Shown here in pieces: positions 37,373 through 46,276 of a stretch of DNA of 64,000 nt (positions are counted from its first letter, which is position 1; each line of letters begins with the position of its first letter). Made by a program: the position numbers and the translations under genes. The DNA is from Sphingobacterium sp. GTDB lineage: Bacteria > Bacteroidota > Bacteroidia > Sphingobacteriales > Sphingobacteriaceae. The stretch covers positions 1 to 64,000 of the forward strand of contig JAIRVH010000023.1 of NCBI GenBank assembly GCA_031253985.1, given 5' to 3'. The notes below the pieces were generated by a model. It did no database searches. It worked only from the letters and a program-made list of their open reading frames with translations, and was not told the origin of the DNA.

Positions 37373-38251
37373 ATGAACTATTTTTTAGTAAGCACCCCTT
37401 TACAGTATTGTAATGCGCATAACATTGATGTTGAAGGAGCAAAAACGCTTGTATTTTTGGGTGATTTTCATGGAGCGGCTGAGTTTTATGCCAGGGTTGA
37501 AAATAGCATGTATTGGGAGAAAAAGAAATGTTTTGAATCCTATCGTCAATTACTTTCGTTCTTAAAAAAGGTGATCAATGCGAACGATAAACTGTTTATT
37601 GATTCAGATTATGGTCTCCAGACTAACTGGATGTTATCTAAGATAAAAACAAAGGAGATCTTTGTATATGAAGAGGGGTATGGAAGCTACAGAAATGACC
37701 TATTGAGCGCCAGATGTAAAAATAAGATTTTGTATCAATTTTTAAAATTTTTAGGAAATAAAGAGCATTTTGGTGATAGTAAATTTGTGAAGGGCATTTA
37801 TTTATATGATCTCCCCAAACATGAACAACTTGTTGCGGATTTTAAAAATCAAAGATTTAGTTTTCGCAAGCCATTTATCGACAATTTGAATGAGGTTTGT
37901 GAGGAAATGCTTACTGTCGAAGAAAGATGGGAATATCGAGAAATGGTTGAGGGGAAGTCAGTTTACCTTTATCTCACAAATTGGGATTATAACAAAAAAA
38001 TCGAAAATCTTTTTCAAGATAGAAAAAAATCGGCCACTGGCGATACTTTACTGATATTAAAACCACATCCTAGAATTAAACAATACAGTAGCGAATTTGA
38101 GTTTGATCTCGTTCTATCTAATAATGTTATGGTGGAAATGATTTTGTTAACGTTCCATAAATTTGCAAAGGAGCTTTTTGTCTACCATGATGGATCAAGT
38201 GCTTTACTTTATTTGACTGATATAAACAATACAATTATCGATGCAATTTAA
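37373..38251 (+). CDS. Putative bacterial sialyltransferase (GT52-like)
   Basis: This 292-residue protein is recognised only by short motifs. It opens YFLVSTPLQYCNA, like GT52 enzymes. It has the [D/E][D/E]G motif as Glu100-Glu101-Gly102 (VYEEGYGSYR) and the HP motif as KPHPR (His232-Pro233). A Ser-Ser pair lies in DGSSALLYL near the end. These three elements are shared by several bacterial sialyltransferase families. The upstream CMP-nonulosonate trio would supply its donor. It overlaps the next gene by 11 nt. Without a search the family is a proposal. Confidence 0.6.
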   Translation: MNYFLVSTPLQYCNAHNIDVEGAKTLVFLGDFHGAAEFYARVENSMYWEKKKCFESYRQLLSFLKKVINANDKLFIDSDYGLQTNWMLSKIKTKEIFVYEEGYGSYRNDLLSARCKNKILYQFLKFLGNKEHFGDSKFVKGIYLYDLPKHEQLVADFKNQRFSFRKPFIDNLNEVCEEMLTVEERWEYREMVEGKSVYLYLTNWDYNKKIENLFQDRKKSATGDTLLILKPHPRIKQYSSEFEFDLVLSNNVMVEMILLTFHKFAKELFVYHDGSSALLYLTDINNTIIDAI

Positions 38252-39359
38252 AATTTCGGCTTTAAATAGGTACAGTGTATACGTAATATTATACCACTTG
38301 CTGTTTTTGGCTTTTTCCATATCCAGCTGGATTCCTATGCAAGTCATGCTGGTTTATTTAGTCGGTGTTTTTTGTATTGAATTCCGTTCGGTCTCCCGTA
38401 ATGTTACCTACACGGTTATTTTTGTAATATTATCCGTTTTTAGTGGTATATGTTTTTTGTTTAGGGGGGCATTTATTAATAGTAGCCTGATAATCTATCA
38501 AATTTTCTTTGGGATTATCTTGCAGTTTTATCTTGATAGAAAAATAGGGCCTTTTATATACGCAATCATTCTTGTATTCTATAGTGCATTTGTCTATTTG
38601 AATATTATTCGTGGGGCTGACTTGGATTATATTCTTTATCAACGAAGTAAAAATATGGTAAGTTTTTACGCGCTGCTTTACACCATTTATTATTACATAG
38701 AGGATTATAGATGGAATAAGAATATAAATATTTTTCCTGCTATTAATTGTGCGATTTTATCATTGATGACAGTTGGACGATCGAGTATAGTTGTATCCCT
38801 ATTATTGCTATTGTTTATTTTCTGTTATCAATTTAGTTTGATTTCAAATATTTCGAAAATAAAGAGGGTCGCAATTATAGTTTTCTTTGCTTTAGGTTTT
38901 GTATACCTCAATTACCAATTATTAATGCAATTGTATGAATCATCGTTTGGTAGATTTATTGAACTTGGTGTCAGTATGACTGGTCGTGAGGATATAAACG
39001 AAATATATTTAAATAAAATGGAGAACGATCCTTTTGCATTGATTTTTGGTGTGACATTGGACGATCCTATTTTTGCAACGTTTGATTTTAATTTACATAA
39101 TTCTTTTTTCTCTGCACATTATTTTTGGGGTATTTTGAGCTTTTTATTTTTTGGAGTAATCATTGCCACACTTTTCGTAAAAGGAAGGACATTCTACAAG
39201 GGGCTATTAATCATTCTTTTGGCAAGGGGATTTACTGATCAGGTTTTTTTTATTGATTTTATGGACGTTATAGTTTATTACCTGATCTTTCTCATTTTTA
39301 ATTTAGGGATTAATTCTGCTTCTAATGATAATGAAATTAAAGAAGTAGCGTATGTGTGA
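38241..39359 (+). CDS. Wzy-like oligosaccharide repeat polymerase (module 1)
   Basis: The 372-residue protein has about 10 hydrophobic segments and a polar loop near residues 225-275 (SSFGRFIELGVSMTGREDINEIYLNKM), the layout of O-antigen or capsule polymerases. There is little sequence conservation in this family, so the call is based on topology and context. It is strongly AT-rich. Confidence 0.65.
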   Translation: MQFKISALNRYSVYVILYHLLFLAFSISSWIPMQVMLVYLVGVFCIEFRSVSRNVTYTVIFVILSVFSGICFLFRGAFINSSLIIYQIFFGIILQFYLDRKIGPFIYAIILVFYSAFVYLNIIRGADLDYILYQRSKNMVSFYALLYTIYYYIEDYRWNKNINIFPAINCAILSLMTVGRSSIVVSLLLLLFIFCYQFSLISNISKIKRVAIIVFFALGFVYLNYQLLMQLYESSFGRFIELGVSMTGREDINEIYLNKMENDPFALIFGVTLDDPIFATFDFNLHNSFFSAHYFWGILSFLFFGVIIATLFVKGRTFYKGLLIILLARGFTDQVFFIDFMDVIVYYLIFLIFNLGINSASNDNEIKEVAYV

Positions 39360-39428
39360 TGGTCGTGATGTAGGATTTAACGGGAATTTTCCTTCAATTG
39401 AATGGGGTGTTTTTTAGTTTAGTAAATT

Positions 39429-39446
39429 AATTTTCTCGAGAAAATT
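39429..39446. promoter_or_regulatory. 18-bp perfect palindrome between polymerase and GT4 genes
   Basis: AATTTTCTCGAGAAAATT is a perfect palindrome in the 161-nt gap 39360-39520. A weaker 7-bp inverted repeat (CACACTT 39450-39456, AAGTGTG 39492-39498) lies beside it. It could be an operator or a transcript hairpin; nothing decides between them. Confidence 0.4.
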
Positions 39447-39520
39447 GTCACACTTTCCTTGAGACTAGAGACTTCAATGATCGTTTGTATTAAGTGTGTG
39501 ATGTTTTGTAAAATATAATT

Positions 39521-40738
39521 ATGACCGTATTTCAAATAAGTAGTGAGTTAAATATTGGTTCTGTTGGCCGGATCGCTGAACAAATTGGAGAGGCTGTAAT
39601 TACCGAGGGCTGGAGAAGCTTTATTTCCTATGGTAGGGAGGGTAGTTTGTCCAAGTCGACGTCTTACAAAATAGGTCATAAGGTCGATTTTTTTGTTCAT
39701 GCGCTAGGGACGAGATTAACAGGTCGACATGGTTTTTTTTCTCGAGGGGCCACCAAAAAATTAATTAAGGAAATTGAGCACATTAATCCAGACGTTATTC
39801 ATTTACAACATTTGCACGGTTACTATATAAATATTGAATTACTTTTTAATTTTCTAGCTAAGTTTGGAAAGCCAATTGTTTGGACTTTTCATGATTGCTG
39901 GTCATTCACAGGGCATTGTGCTTATTACGATCTGGTTGGATGTTCCAAATGGCAGACGGAGTGTGGTGATTGCCCTCAATTGGGAGAGTATCCCAAAGCA
40001 TTTTTCAAAGATAATTCTCGCAGGAACTTTCAGGATAAGAAACTATTATTTAATTCAGTAGACAACTTAACAATTGTGCCCGTGTCGAAATGGCTGGAAG
40101 GAGAAGTTCGAAAATCATTTCTTGGTTCTCATCGGATAAAAACGATTCAAAATGGAATTGATATTGATAAATTTAGATGTTCGGGTAATAATATTAAGAC
40201 GAAGTTTAATATTGAAAATAAATTTGTAATTTTGGGCGTGGCCAACCCTTGGGACACCAGAAAAGGATTGAGATTTTTTATTGAAATGGCAAGTAGTCTG
40301 ACCGACCGCTTTCAGATTGTCTTGATAGGACTTTCTAAACGACAAATTGCTGAGCTACCGCCAAATATTATCGCTTTAAAAAAGACAAATAATATCGATG
40401 AACTCGTTGATTTCTATTCTTCTGCGGATGTTTTTGTGAATCCAACGTTGGAAGATACTTTTCCAACAACGAATCTGGAAGCTTTGGCTTGTGGGACACC
40501 TGTGGTTACTTTCGACTCAGGGGGAAGCTCGGAAGCTGTTGACAATGGTACCGGAATAGTTGTCCGTCAGAAAGATTCAGTTTCATTAAGGGAAGCAATA
40601 TTTGAAATTGAACGTAACGGTAAAGCTTACTATTCAAGTAACTGTAAGGAACGCGCTCGAAACAACTTTAAAAAAGAAGATCGCTTTCAAGATTATATTG
40701 AGCTATATTATGATATATTAAATAAGAGGAGTAGATGA
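39521..40738 (+). CDS. GT4-family glycosyltransferase
   Basis: The 405-residue GT-B enzyme has an N-terminal acceptor domain with WTFHDCWSFTGHCAYYD and a C-terminal donor domain with VNPTLEDTFPTTNLEALACGTPVV (the E-x7-E pattern). The WTFHDCW...GHC segment is shared with colanic-acid-type transferases. Its stop overlaps the next start by 4 nt. Donor and linkage cannot be read. Confidence 0.85.
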   Translation: MTVFQISSELNIGSVGRIAEQIGEAVITEGWRSFISYGREGSLSKSTSYKIGHKVDFFVHALGTRLTGRHGFFSRGATKKLIKEIEHINPDVIHLQHLHGYYINIELLFNFLAKFGKPIVWTFHDCWSFTGHCAYYDLVGCSKWQTECGDCPQLGEYPKAFFKDNSRRNFQDKKLLFNSVDNLTIVPVSKWLEGEVRKSFLGSHRIKTIQNGIDIDKFRCSGNNIKTKFNIENKFVILGVANPWDTRKGLRFFIEMASSLTDRFQIVLIGLSKRQIAELPPNIIALKKTNNIDELVDFYSSADVFVNPTLEDTFPTTNLEALACGTPVVTFDSGGSSEAVDNGTGIVVRQKDSVSLREAIFEIERNGKAYYSSNCKERARNNFKKEDRFQDYIELYYDILNKRSR

Positions 40739-41880
40739 AAAGAGAAAAGCCATATCAAATCTGTACTAAAACAATAATGGATACGTCGGATCCGAATATC
40801 ATTTTCAATGAGCGGGGCGAGAGTGATTATTACACAAACTATATAGAGAATATTTTACCAAACTGGCATACTGACGAGCGTGGACTTGAGGAATTAATGA
40901 AAATTGCTGATCGCATTAAAAAGACCAGTAGAAATAAAGACTTTGATTGCATTATTGGTTTGAGCGGAGGTCTGGATAGTTCTTATGCGGCCTATGTAGC
41001 AAAAGAAATTATGCGACTAAGGCCTTTGATATTTCATGTGGACGCTGGCTGGAATACAGATAGAGCAGTAGGTAATATTGAAAAACTCATTAACGGTCTT
41101 AATCTTGATCTTTATACAGAAGTTATTAATTGGGAGGAAATGAAAGATTTGCAGGTCGCATTCTTAAAGTCTCAAATAGCGGATCAGGATCTACCACAAG
41201 ATTATGCTTTTTTTTCTGGATTATATAAATTCGCTAGGAAAAATAAGATTAATTATGTGCTAACTGGTGGGAATTTCTCGACTGAATGCTGCCGGGAACC
41301 TGAAGAATGGGGCGGTTTTCCAGGTATTGATGTACGATTGGTAAAAGATATTCATGGCCAATTTGGTAAACGTCCTTTAAAGACTTTCCCTTTAGTAGAT
41401 ATCTTAAAGTATAAAATCTACTATCGTTATATGTATGGTATGGAAGTTTTTCGACCTCTAAACCTTATCCCTTTTATTAAGACCGATGCGGAAAACTTGT
41501 TGTCTGAGAGATATGGATGGGAATCTTTCCAACATAAGCATCATGAATCTCGGTTTACTCGCTTTTATGAGGATTATTGGTTGCCACGTAAATTTGGTTA
41601 TGAGAAACGTCGAGCACATTTCTCTTCTTTAATTATGACTGGTCAGATGACGAGAGACGAAGCGTTGGAAAGAATAGCAAAACCGGAATTGTCGGAAGAA
41701 TTTTTAAGGAAAGAATTCGAGTATATAGCTCACAAATTAGACTTAACTAATGAAGAGCTGCAAACGATCTTTGAAGGGAAAAATAAAACGTATAGAGATT
41801 ATAAAAGTAAAATAGACATCATCAAATTTGGAGCAAAGGTGATGCAAAAATTAGGGATGGAAAAGCGTTTGTTTAGATGA
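40735..41880 (+). CDS. N-acetyl sugar amidotransferase (WbpG/PseA type)
   Basis: The 381-residue protein has the PP-loop ATP-pyrophosphatase motif IIGLSGGLDSSYAA, then LTGGNFSTECCREPEEWGG. Length and motifs fit WbpG of Pseudomonas and PseA/LegA-type enzymes. They turn an acetamido group into an acetamidino group using ammonia from the HisH-HisF-like pair encoded just downstream. The modified sugar could be a 2,3-diacetamido uronic acid or the nonulosonic acid of this locus. Confidence 0.85.
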   Translation: MKREKPYQICTKTIMDTSDPNIIFNERGESDYYTNYIENILPNWHTDERGLEELMKIADRIKKTSRNKDFDCIIGLSGGLDSSYAAYVAKEIMRLRPLIFHVDAGWNTDRAVGNIEKLINGLNLDLYTEVINWEEMKDLQVAFLKSQIADQDLPQDYAFFSGLYKFARKNKINYVLTGGNFSTECCREPEEWGGFPGIDVRLVKDIHGQFGKRPLKTFPLVDILKYKIYYRYMYGMEVFRPLNLIPFIKTDAENLLSERYGWESFQHKHHESRFTRFYEDYWLPRKFGYEKRRAHFSSLIMTGQMTRDEALERIAKPELSEEFLRKEFEYIAHKLDLTNEELQTIFEGKNKTYRDYKSKIDIIKFGAKVMQKLGMEKRLFR

Positions 41881-42545
41881 TAACTTTAATAGATTACGGT
41901 GTCGGAAATATCAATGCCTTTGTAAATGTTTATAAGCGGCTTGATGTACCTGTTAAAATCGCAAAGACACACAAAGAGCTTGTTGGTGCTGAAAAATTAA
42001 TCCTGCCTGGTGTCGGACATTTTGATCACGCCATGACACAGTTAAATGAATCTGGCATGCGTGACACTTTGGATGAGTTGGTACTAGAGCACGATATACC
42101 GGTAATTGGCATATGTGTTGGGATGCAGATGATGGCAAAAAATAGTGATGAAGGAAAAATGGATGGATTAGGCTGGATAGATGCGGAAGTAAGAGTATTT
42201 GATAAAAAAAATATTGATTATGTGACACAGCTACCTCATATGGGGTGGAATGATGTGAAACCGATAAAGGATATAGCATTGTTTAATGGCCTTGAGGATG
42301 ATGCTATCTTTTATTTTTTGCATAGCTATTACTTTAAATGTAATCGTTCGGAAGATATTTTGGCGATCACCAATTATGGTGGAGAATTTGCTTCGGCTGC
42401 TCATTTTAGAAATCGATATGGAATCCAATTTCATCCCGAAAAAAGCCATCATTATGGTGAGGTCTTATTAGGAAATTTTGCAAAGTTAAACGAAAATAAA
42501 CATGTTGCGTCCAAGAATTATTCCCAGCCTTCTTATACAGGATAA
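41877..42545 (+). CDS. hisH: HisH-like glutamine amidotransferase of the amidino-sugar system
   Basis: The 222-residue class I glutaminase has the nucleophile in GICVGMQMM and His/Glu in FHPEKSHHYG. It is a HisH paralogue dedicated to surface-sugar modification, as HisH2 with WbpG, and not a part of a histidine operon: no other his gene is near. It overlaps the upstream stop by 4 nt and the next gene by 44 nt. Confidence 0.88.
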   Translation: MITLIDYGVGNINAFVNVYKRLDVPVKIAKTHKELVGAEKLILPGVGHFDHAMTQLNESGMRDTLDELVLEHDIPVIGICVGMQMMAKNSDEGKMDGLGWIDAEVRVFDKKNIDYVTQLPHMGWNDVKPIKDIALFNGLEDDAIFYFLHSYYFKCNRSEDILAITNYGGEFASAAHFRNRYGIQFHPEKSHHYGEVLLGNFAKLNENKHVASKNYSQPSYTG

Positions 42546-43266
42546 TGGTTTAGTAAAGACCGTTAATTTTAAAAATCCAAAATATGTTGGCGATCCTATT
42601 AACGCCGTAAAGATTTTCAATGAAAAGGCTGTTGATGAGCTGGCTCTTTTTGATATTGATGCGACGGTAAAAGATTTGGAGCCAAATTACAGTTTAATTG
42701 AGCGTATTGCGAATCAGTCGCGCATGCCGTTGTGTTATGGCGGAGGAGTGAAAACTGTTGAACAAGCACAACGAATATTTGGGCTCGGAATTGAGAAAAT
42801 AGCGTTGTCTTCTGCCGCATTACAGAATCCGAGATTAATAACAGAAATCGCAGATCGTGTTGGAGCGCAATCTGTTATTGTTGTTTTAGATGTTAAGAAG
42901 AAGCTTTTTGGTGGTTATGAAGTTTATAGTCATAATGGCAAGAGGTCTACAGGGATCAACCCTTTCCAATTTATTGAACAGGCGCAACGATCGGGGGCGG
43001 GGGAAATTATTATTAACTCAATTGACCAAGATGGAATGATGAAGGGGTATGATACAACGCTTATTGATAAGGCCCGCGAGAAAACTACGCTGCCAATGAC
43101 AGTTTTAGGAGGAGCGGGTTCATTGGAAGATATTCGGGATATTATCGATCGGCACAAAATAATCGGTGTTGCCGCTGGAAGTCTATTTGTTTTCAAGGGG
43201 GTGTATAAAGCTGTATTGATTAATTACCCTACAAAAGAAGAAAAAGATAAATTATACCTTCGCTAG
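42502..43266 (+). CDS. hisF: HisF-like cyclase subunit of the amidino-sugar system
   Basis: The 254-residue TIM barrel has the HisF marks RPRIIPSLLIQDNGLVKTVNF, CYGGGVKT and GAGEIIINSIDQDGMMKGYD. In this setting it is thought to channel ammonia from the HisH-like partner to the WbpG-like enzyme. The start codon used lies 44 nt inside the hisH gene. Overlap of this size suggests tight coupling. Confidence 0.88.
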   Translation: MLRPRIIPSLLIQDNGLVKTVNFKNPKYVGDPINAVKIFNEKAVDELALFDIDATVKDLEPNYSLIERIANQSRMPLCYGGGVKTVEQAQRIFGLGIEKIALSSAALQNPRLITEIADRVGAQSVIVVLDVKKKLFGGYEVYSHNGKRSTGINPFQFIEQAQRSGAGEIIINSIDQDGMMKGYDTTLIDKAREKTTLPMTVLGGAGSLEDIRDIIDRHKIIGVAAGSLFVFKGVYKAVLINYPTKEEKDKLYLR

Positions 43267-43374
43267 TCAATAGAGCAAATTCATACATTATACATTGATG
43301 TCTTATAGGATGAGATTTGATTATTTGAGTAAGACAAAAAAAATCTTATTTTTATCCCGATTTTAATAGGGGGT

Positions 43375-43899
43375 ATGATGCAATCAGAATTAAGTTTTAC
43401 AGCAATAGATTTTGAAACGGCTACAGCTAATCAGAATTCAGCCTGCGCTGTGGGTTTGGTCGTGGTGGAGCAGGGAATTATTGTTGAAGAATTTTATTCA
43501 TTGATACAACCTCCTAATAACCAATATATGTGGCAGACCACGCGTGTGCATGGTATTCGACCTAAGGATACTTTGCAGGCTCCAACATTCAAAGACTTAT
43601 TTCCACGAATCTACCCTCTTATCAATAACCGGATTATGGTGGCCCATAATGAATTATTTGATCGTGGTGTGCTTCGCAAAACGATGAGTTACTATAATTT
43701 GCCATATGATCACCTTGGATTAATGGACAAATGGGAGTGTACGTTTAAGATTTATCAAGGCAAGGGATTTAAACCGGCGAGACTCAATGCATGTTGCGAA
43801 GTGTTGGGTATTGAATTGAATCATCATGAAGCGCTTTCGGATGCAAGAGCTTGTGCACAATTATTTATTCGACATCACGACGTAGGTTTGACTATATAG
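43375..43899 (+). CDS. DEDDh 3'-5' exonuclease (DnaQ-like)
   Basis: The 174-residue protein has ExoI AIDFETATANQNSA (Asp, Glu), ExoII with NNRIMVAHNELFDRGVL and ExoIII LNHHEALSDARACAQLF (His, Asp). It resembles the epsilon-like exonucleases of DNA polymerase III, but is short and free-standing. It interrupts the polysaccharide genes and has no evident link to them; a passenger or cargo gene is possible. A TATTTTTA element (near-consensus) lies upstream. Confidence 0.82.
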   Translation: MMQSELSFTAIDFETATANQNSACAVGLVVVEQGIIVEEFYSLIQPPNNQYMWQTTRVHGIRPKDTLQAPTFKDLFPRIYPLINNRIMVAHNELFDRGVLRKTMSYYNLPYDHLGLMDKWECTFKIYQGKGFKPARLNACCEVLGIELNHHEALSDARACAQLFIRHHDVGLTI

Positions 43900-43953
43900 T
43901 AATCCCATTTTTTTCGAACCAAATATTCCCTCAGATTGTTATTAGATATATCT

Positions 43954-43961
43954 TATCTTTG
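43954..43961 (+). promoter_or_regulatory. Candidate promoter -7 element upstream of the first TagD-like gene
   Basis: TATCTTTG fits TAnnTTTG. The nearest TTG upstream leaves only 15 nt of spacer, so support is moderate. The leader would be about 45 nt. Confidence 0.45.
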
Positions 43962-44008
43962 ATATATGAATACAATAAAGTTTCTATTCTCTTAAAATCA
44001 ATGCGACT

Positions 44009-44473
44009 ATGATAAATATTCCAGAAAAAGGAATGCGAATTGGTATTACATTCAGTGCATTCGACCTGTTGCATGCCGGGCATATCAAAATGTTGGAAGA
44101 TGCAAAAAGACAATGTGACTATTTGATCTGTGGCCTGCAGACTGATCCAACTATTGACCGTCCTGAAAAAAACAAACCTGTTCAGACTGTTGTGGAACGT
44201 TATATACAGCTCAAGGGCTGTAAATATGTCGATCAGATCGTTCCGTATGCAACTGAGCAAGATCTAGAAGATATTTTACGTTCATTCAATATTGACGTGC
44301 GAATTGTTGGCGATGAATACCGCGAGAAAAGCTTTACTGGAAGAACTTATTGCGAGGAAAAAGGTATTGAACTCTATTTCAACAGCAGAGATCACCGTTT
44401 CTCAAGCTCGGGCTTGCGGAGAATTGTTGCTGATGCCAATTCAGAAGAAGAAACTGTTTTGAAAACTGTCTAA
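44009..44473 (+). CDS. TagD-like cytidylyltransferase, first copy
   Basis: The 154-residue nucleotidyltransferase has the HxGH motif in FDLLHAGHIKML and the RxSSxG-like end HRFSSSGLRR. It resembles glycerol-3-phosphate cytidylyltransferase but differs enough that the substrate may be another alcohol phosphate. A paralogue with well over half identical positions follows at 44530. ATG 44033 is a possible alternative start. Confidence 0.82.
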   Translation: MINIPEKGMRIGITFSAFDLLHAGHIKMLEDAKRQCDYLICGLQTDPTIDRPEKNKPVQTVVERYIQLKGCKYVDQIVPYATEQDLEDILRSFNIDVRIVGDEYREKSFTGRTYCEEKGIELYFNSRDHRFSSSGLRRIVADANSEEETVLKTV

Positions 44474-44529
44474 TAATTTTAAGATCAAGCTTGAATGCTG
44501 ACCTCATCCTTTAAAGAACAGATTGTAAG

Positions 44530-44952
44530 ATGAAAATTGGAATTACCTTTGGCGTGTTCGACTTATTGCACGCTGGCCATATTATGATGCTTGAAGAAGC
44601 AAAGAGAAATTGTGATTACCTGATTGTTGGTTTAAATACAGATCCCTCGGAAGTATTTCCTGAGAAAGCTAAACCGACGCAAACGATTGTCGAGCGATAT
44701 GTACAATTGGAAGGTTGTCGTTATGTAGATGAAATTATCCCTTACGAGACGGAACAAGATTTAATTGATATGATCAAAGCACTACCTATTCATATCCGTA
44801 TTATTGGCGAGGAGTATCGGGATAAAGATTTTTCGGGTCGTATGTACTGCGTAGAAGAGAATATTGAAATCTATTATAATAAGCGAACACATCGTTTTTC
44901 GAGCGCGGGTCTGCGTCGTGTTGTCGCTGAAAAAGAGGAAAAGCAAAAATAA
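44530..44952 (+). CDS. TagD-like cytidylyltransferase, second copy
   Basis: The 140-residue protein repeats the pattern of the first copy: GITFGVFDLLHAGHIMMLEEAK, PTQTIVERYVQLEGCRYVDEI, and HRFSSAGLRRVV. It lies 56 nt downstream on the same strand and 5 nt before manC. The tandem arrangement suggests duplication followed by divergence of substrate, or a heteromer. Both copies keep the catalytic motifs. Confidence 0.82.
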   Translation: MKIGITFGVFDLLHAGHIMMLEEAKRNCDYLIVGLNTDPSEVFPEKAKPTQTIVERYVQLEGCRYVDEIIPYETEQDLIDMIKALPIHIRIIGEEYRDKDFSGRMYCVEENIEIYYNKRTHRFSSAGLRRVVAEKEEKQK

Positions 44953-44957
44953 AGATT

Positions 44958-45956
44958 ATGAGTAAAATAATTCATGTTGTTTTAACAGGAGGAGTAGGTA
45001 GCCGTTTGTGGCCTCTTTCACGTAAAAGTTATCCTAAGCAATACCTTGATTTATTTAAGGATGGATCATTGTTTGAAATGACCGTTAAGCGTAATCAATC
45101 CCTTTGCGGACAAGTGATTGTTGTGGGCAACTGTGATAACCATAGTTTGAGCCGTGAAGTCATGGAAAACAATAAGATTGACTATATTGATATTGTGGAA
45201 GCAACACCGCGTAATACTGCCGCAGCGATTGCATTTGCTGCCTTTGCCGCACAGCCTGATGATATTTTGATCGTAACTCCTTCTGATCATGTGATCGTGG
45301 GCGAGCAAGCGTATGCGGAAGCAATAAAAGCTGGGATAGAAAAGGCTAATAAAGGTTATATTGTTACGTTTGGTATTCAGCCGATACGTCCTGAAACAGG
45401 ATATGGTTATATCGAATATAAGGATGATAAAGTTTTGTCCTTCCGCGAGAAGCCCAATCAGGATACCGCAGAGGATTTTATTGAACGCGGCAATTTCTTA
45501 TGGAATTCTGGGATGTTCTGTTTTCGAGCCGATACGTTTCTAGCCGAGTTACAGACTTTTGAACCTAAAGTGTATGCAACAGCATTCAACGCTTGGCAGC
45601 ATCGCAAGGATGGTGAGCTGGATTTGGCCTTATCTAAGGAGATTCCCTCGATCTCCATTGATTATGCTGTGATGGAACGCTCCAAGAAAATTCGTGTTGT
45701 CGCCACCAGTTTTCAGTGGTCCGATCTCGGTTCCTTTGAATCCATGTATGATTATTTAAAACAGACGGGTCATCCGGTTGATGAGAATGGCAATATGGTT
45801 ATCGGTACTGATATCTACACGGCATTTGTGGGTATGCGCGATAGTATTCTTGTGCATACAAAAGATGCAATATTAGTGTTACAAAAAGAGAAATCCCAGG
45901 ATGTCAAGAAAATATATAATACATTGGAACGTCATCAATCCAAACTGATTGACTAA
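44958..45956 (+). CDS. manC: Mannose-1-phosphate guanylyltransferase
   Basis: The 332-residue protein opens IHVVLTGGVGSRLWPLSRKSYPKQYL, the GDP-mannose pyrophosphorylase signature. It also has TPSDHVI, FREKPNQDTAEDFIERGNFLWNSGMF and the core up to SIDYAVMERS. It lacks the C-terminal cupin isomerase half of bifunctional ManC, so it makes GDP-mannose only. GDP-mannose may feed this polymer. No GMD or Fcl genes are present. Confidence 0.92.
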   Translation: MSKIIHVVLTGGVGSRLWPLSRKSYPKQYLDLFKDGSLFEMTVKRNQSLCGQVIVVGNCDNHSLSREVMENNKIDYIDIVEATPRNTAAAIAFAAFAAQPDDILIVTPSDHVIVGEQAYAEAIKAGIEKANKGYIVTFGIQPIRPETGYGYIEYKDDKVLSFREKPNQDTAEDFIERGNFLWNSGMFCFRADTFLAELQTFEPKVYATAFNAWQHRKDGELDLALSKEIPSISIDYAVMERSKKIRVVATSFQWSDLGSFESMYDYLKQTGHPVDENGNMVIGTDIYTAFVGMRDSILVHTKDAILVLQKEKSQDVKKIYNTLERHQSKLID

Positions 45957-46276
45957 TTTTCAATCTAGCTACAAGTTAAATTATTTCCTTGTATGCTTAT
46001 ATCACGCTAATCAGCTACACGGTCTAATTGAGTGTGTAGCTGATTCCCGCCCTCAAGTGGGAAAGTAAAACTCCAATTCGAATAGCCCTTAAGTAAGCTA
46101 TTTAATAAATCCCATATAACATACATTATATTGTTGATTTTTAGATGGTTGTATGATTGTCCCCAATTTGTCCCCTGTCAATTTTAGTCATCAATTACCA
46201 ATTACTGTAATTTTGGGATAGAGTTAAATGCAATCATAAGATTGTATAACACCTGGTCCTATTATCTATTTTTATT
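45957..46276. other. Intergenic region after manC with a 12-bp stem-loop and a promoter
   Basis: AATCAGCTACAC (46009-46020) and GTGTAGCTGATT (46034-46045) form a perfect stem with a 13-nt loop but no following T run. TAATTTTG at 46208-46215 is an exact TAnnTTTG element for the next gene, with a leader of about 60 nt. No other gene is supported in these 320 nt. Confidence 0.55.

Noticed and set aside
41877..43266. HisH/HisF as part of a histidine biosynthesis operon
   Set aside because: No other his genes are present and the pair follows a WbpG-like amidotransferase, so the surface-sugar role is far more likely.
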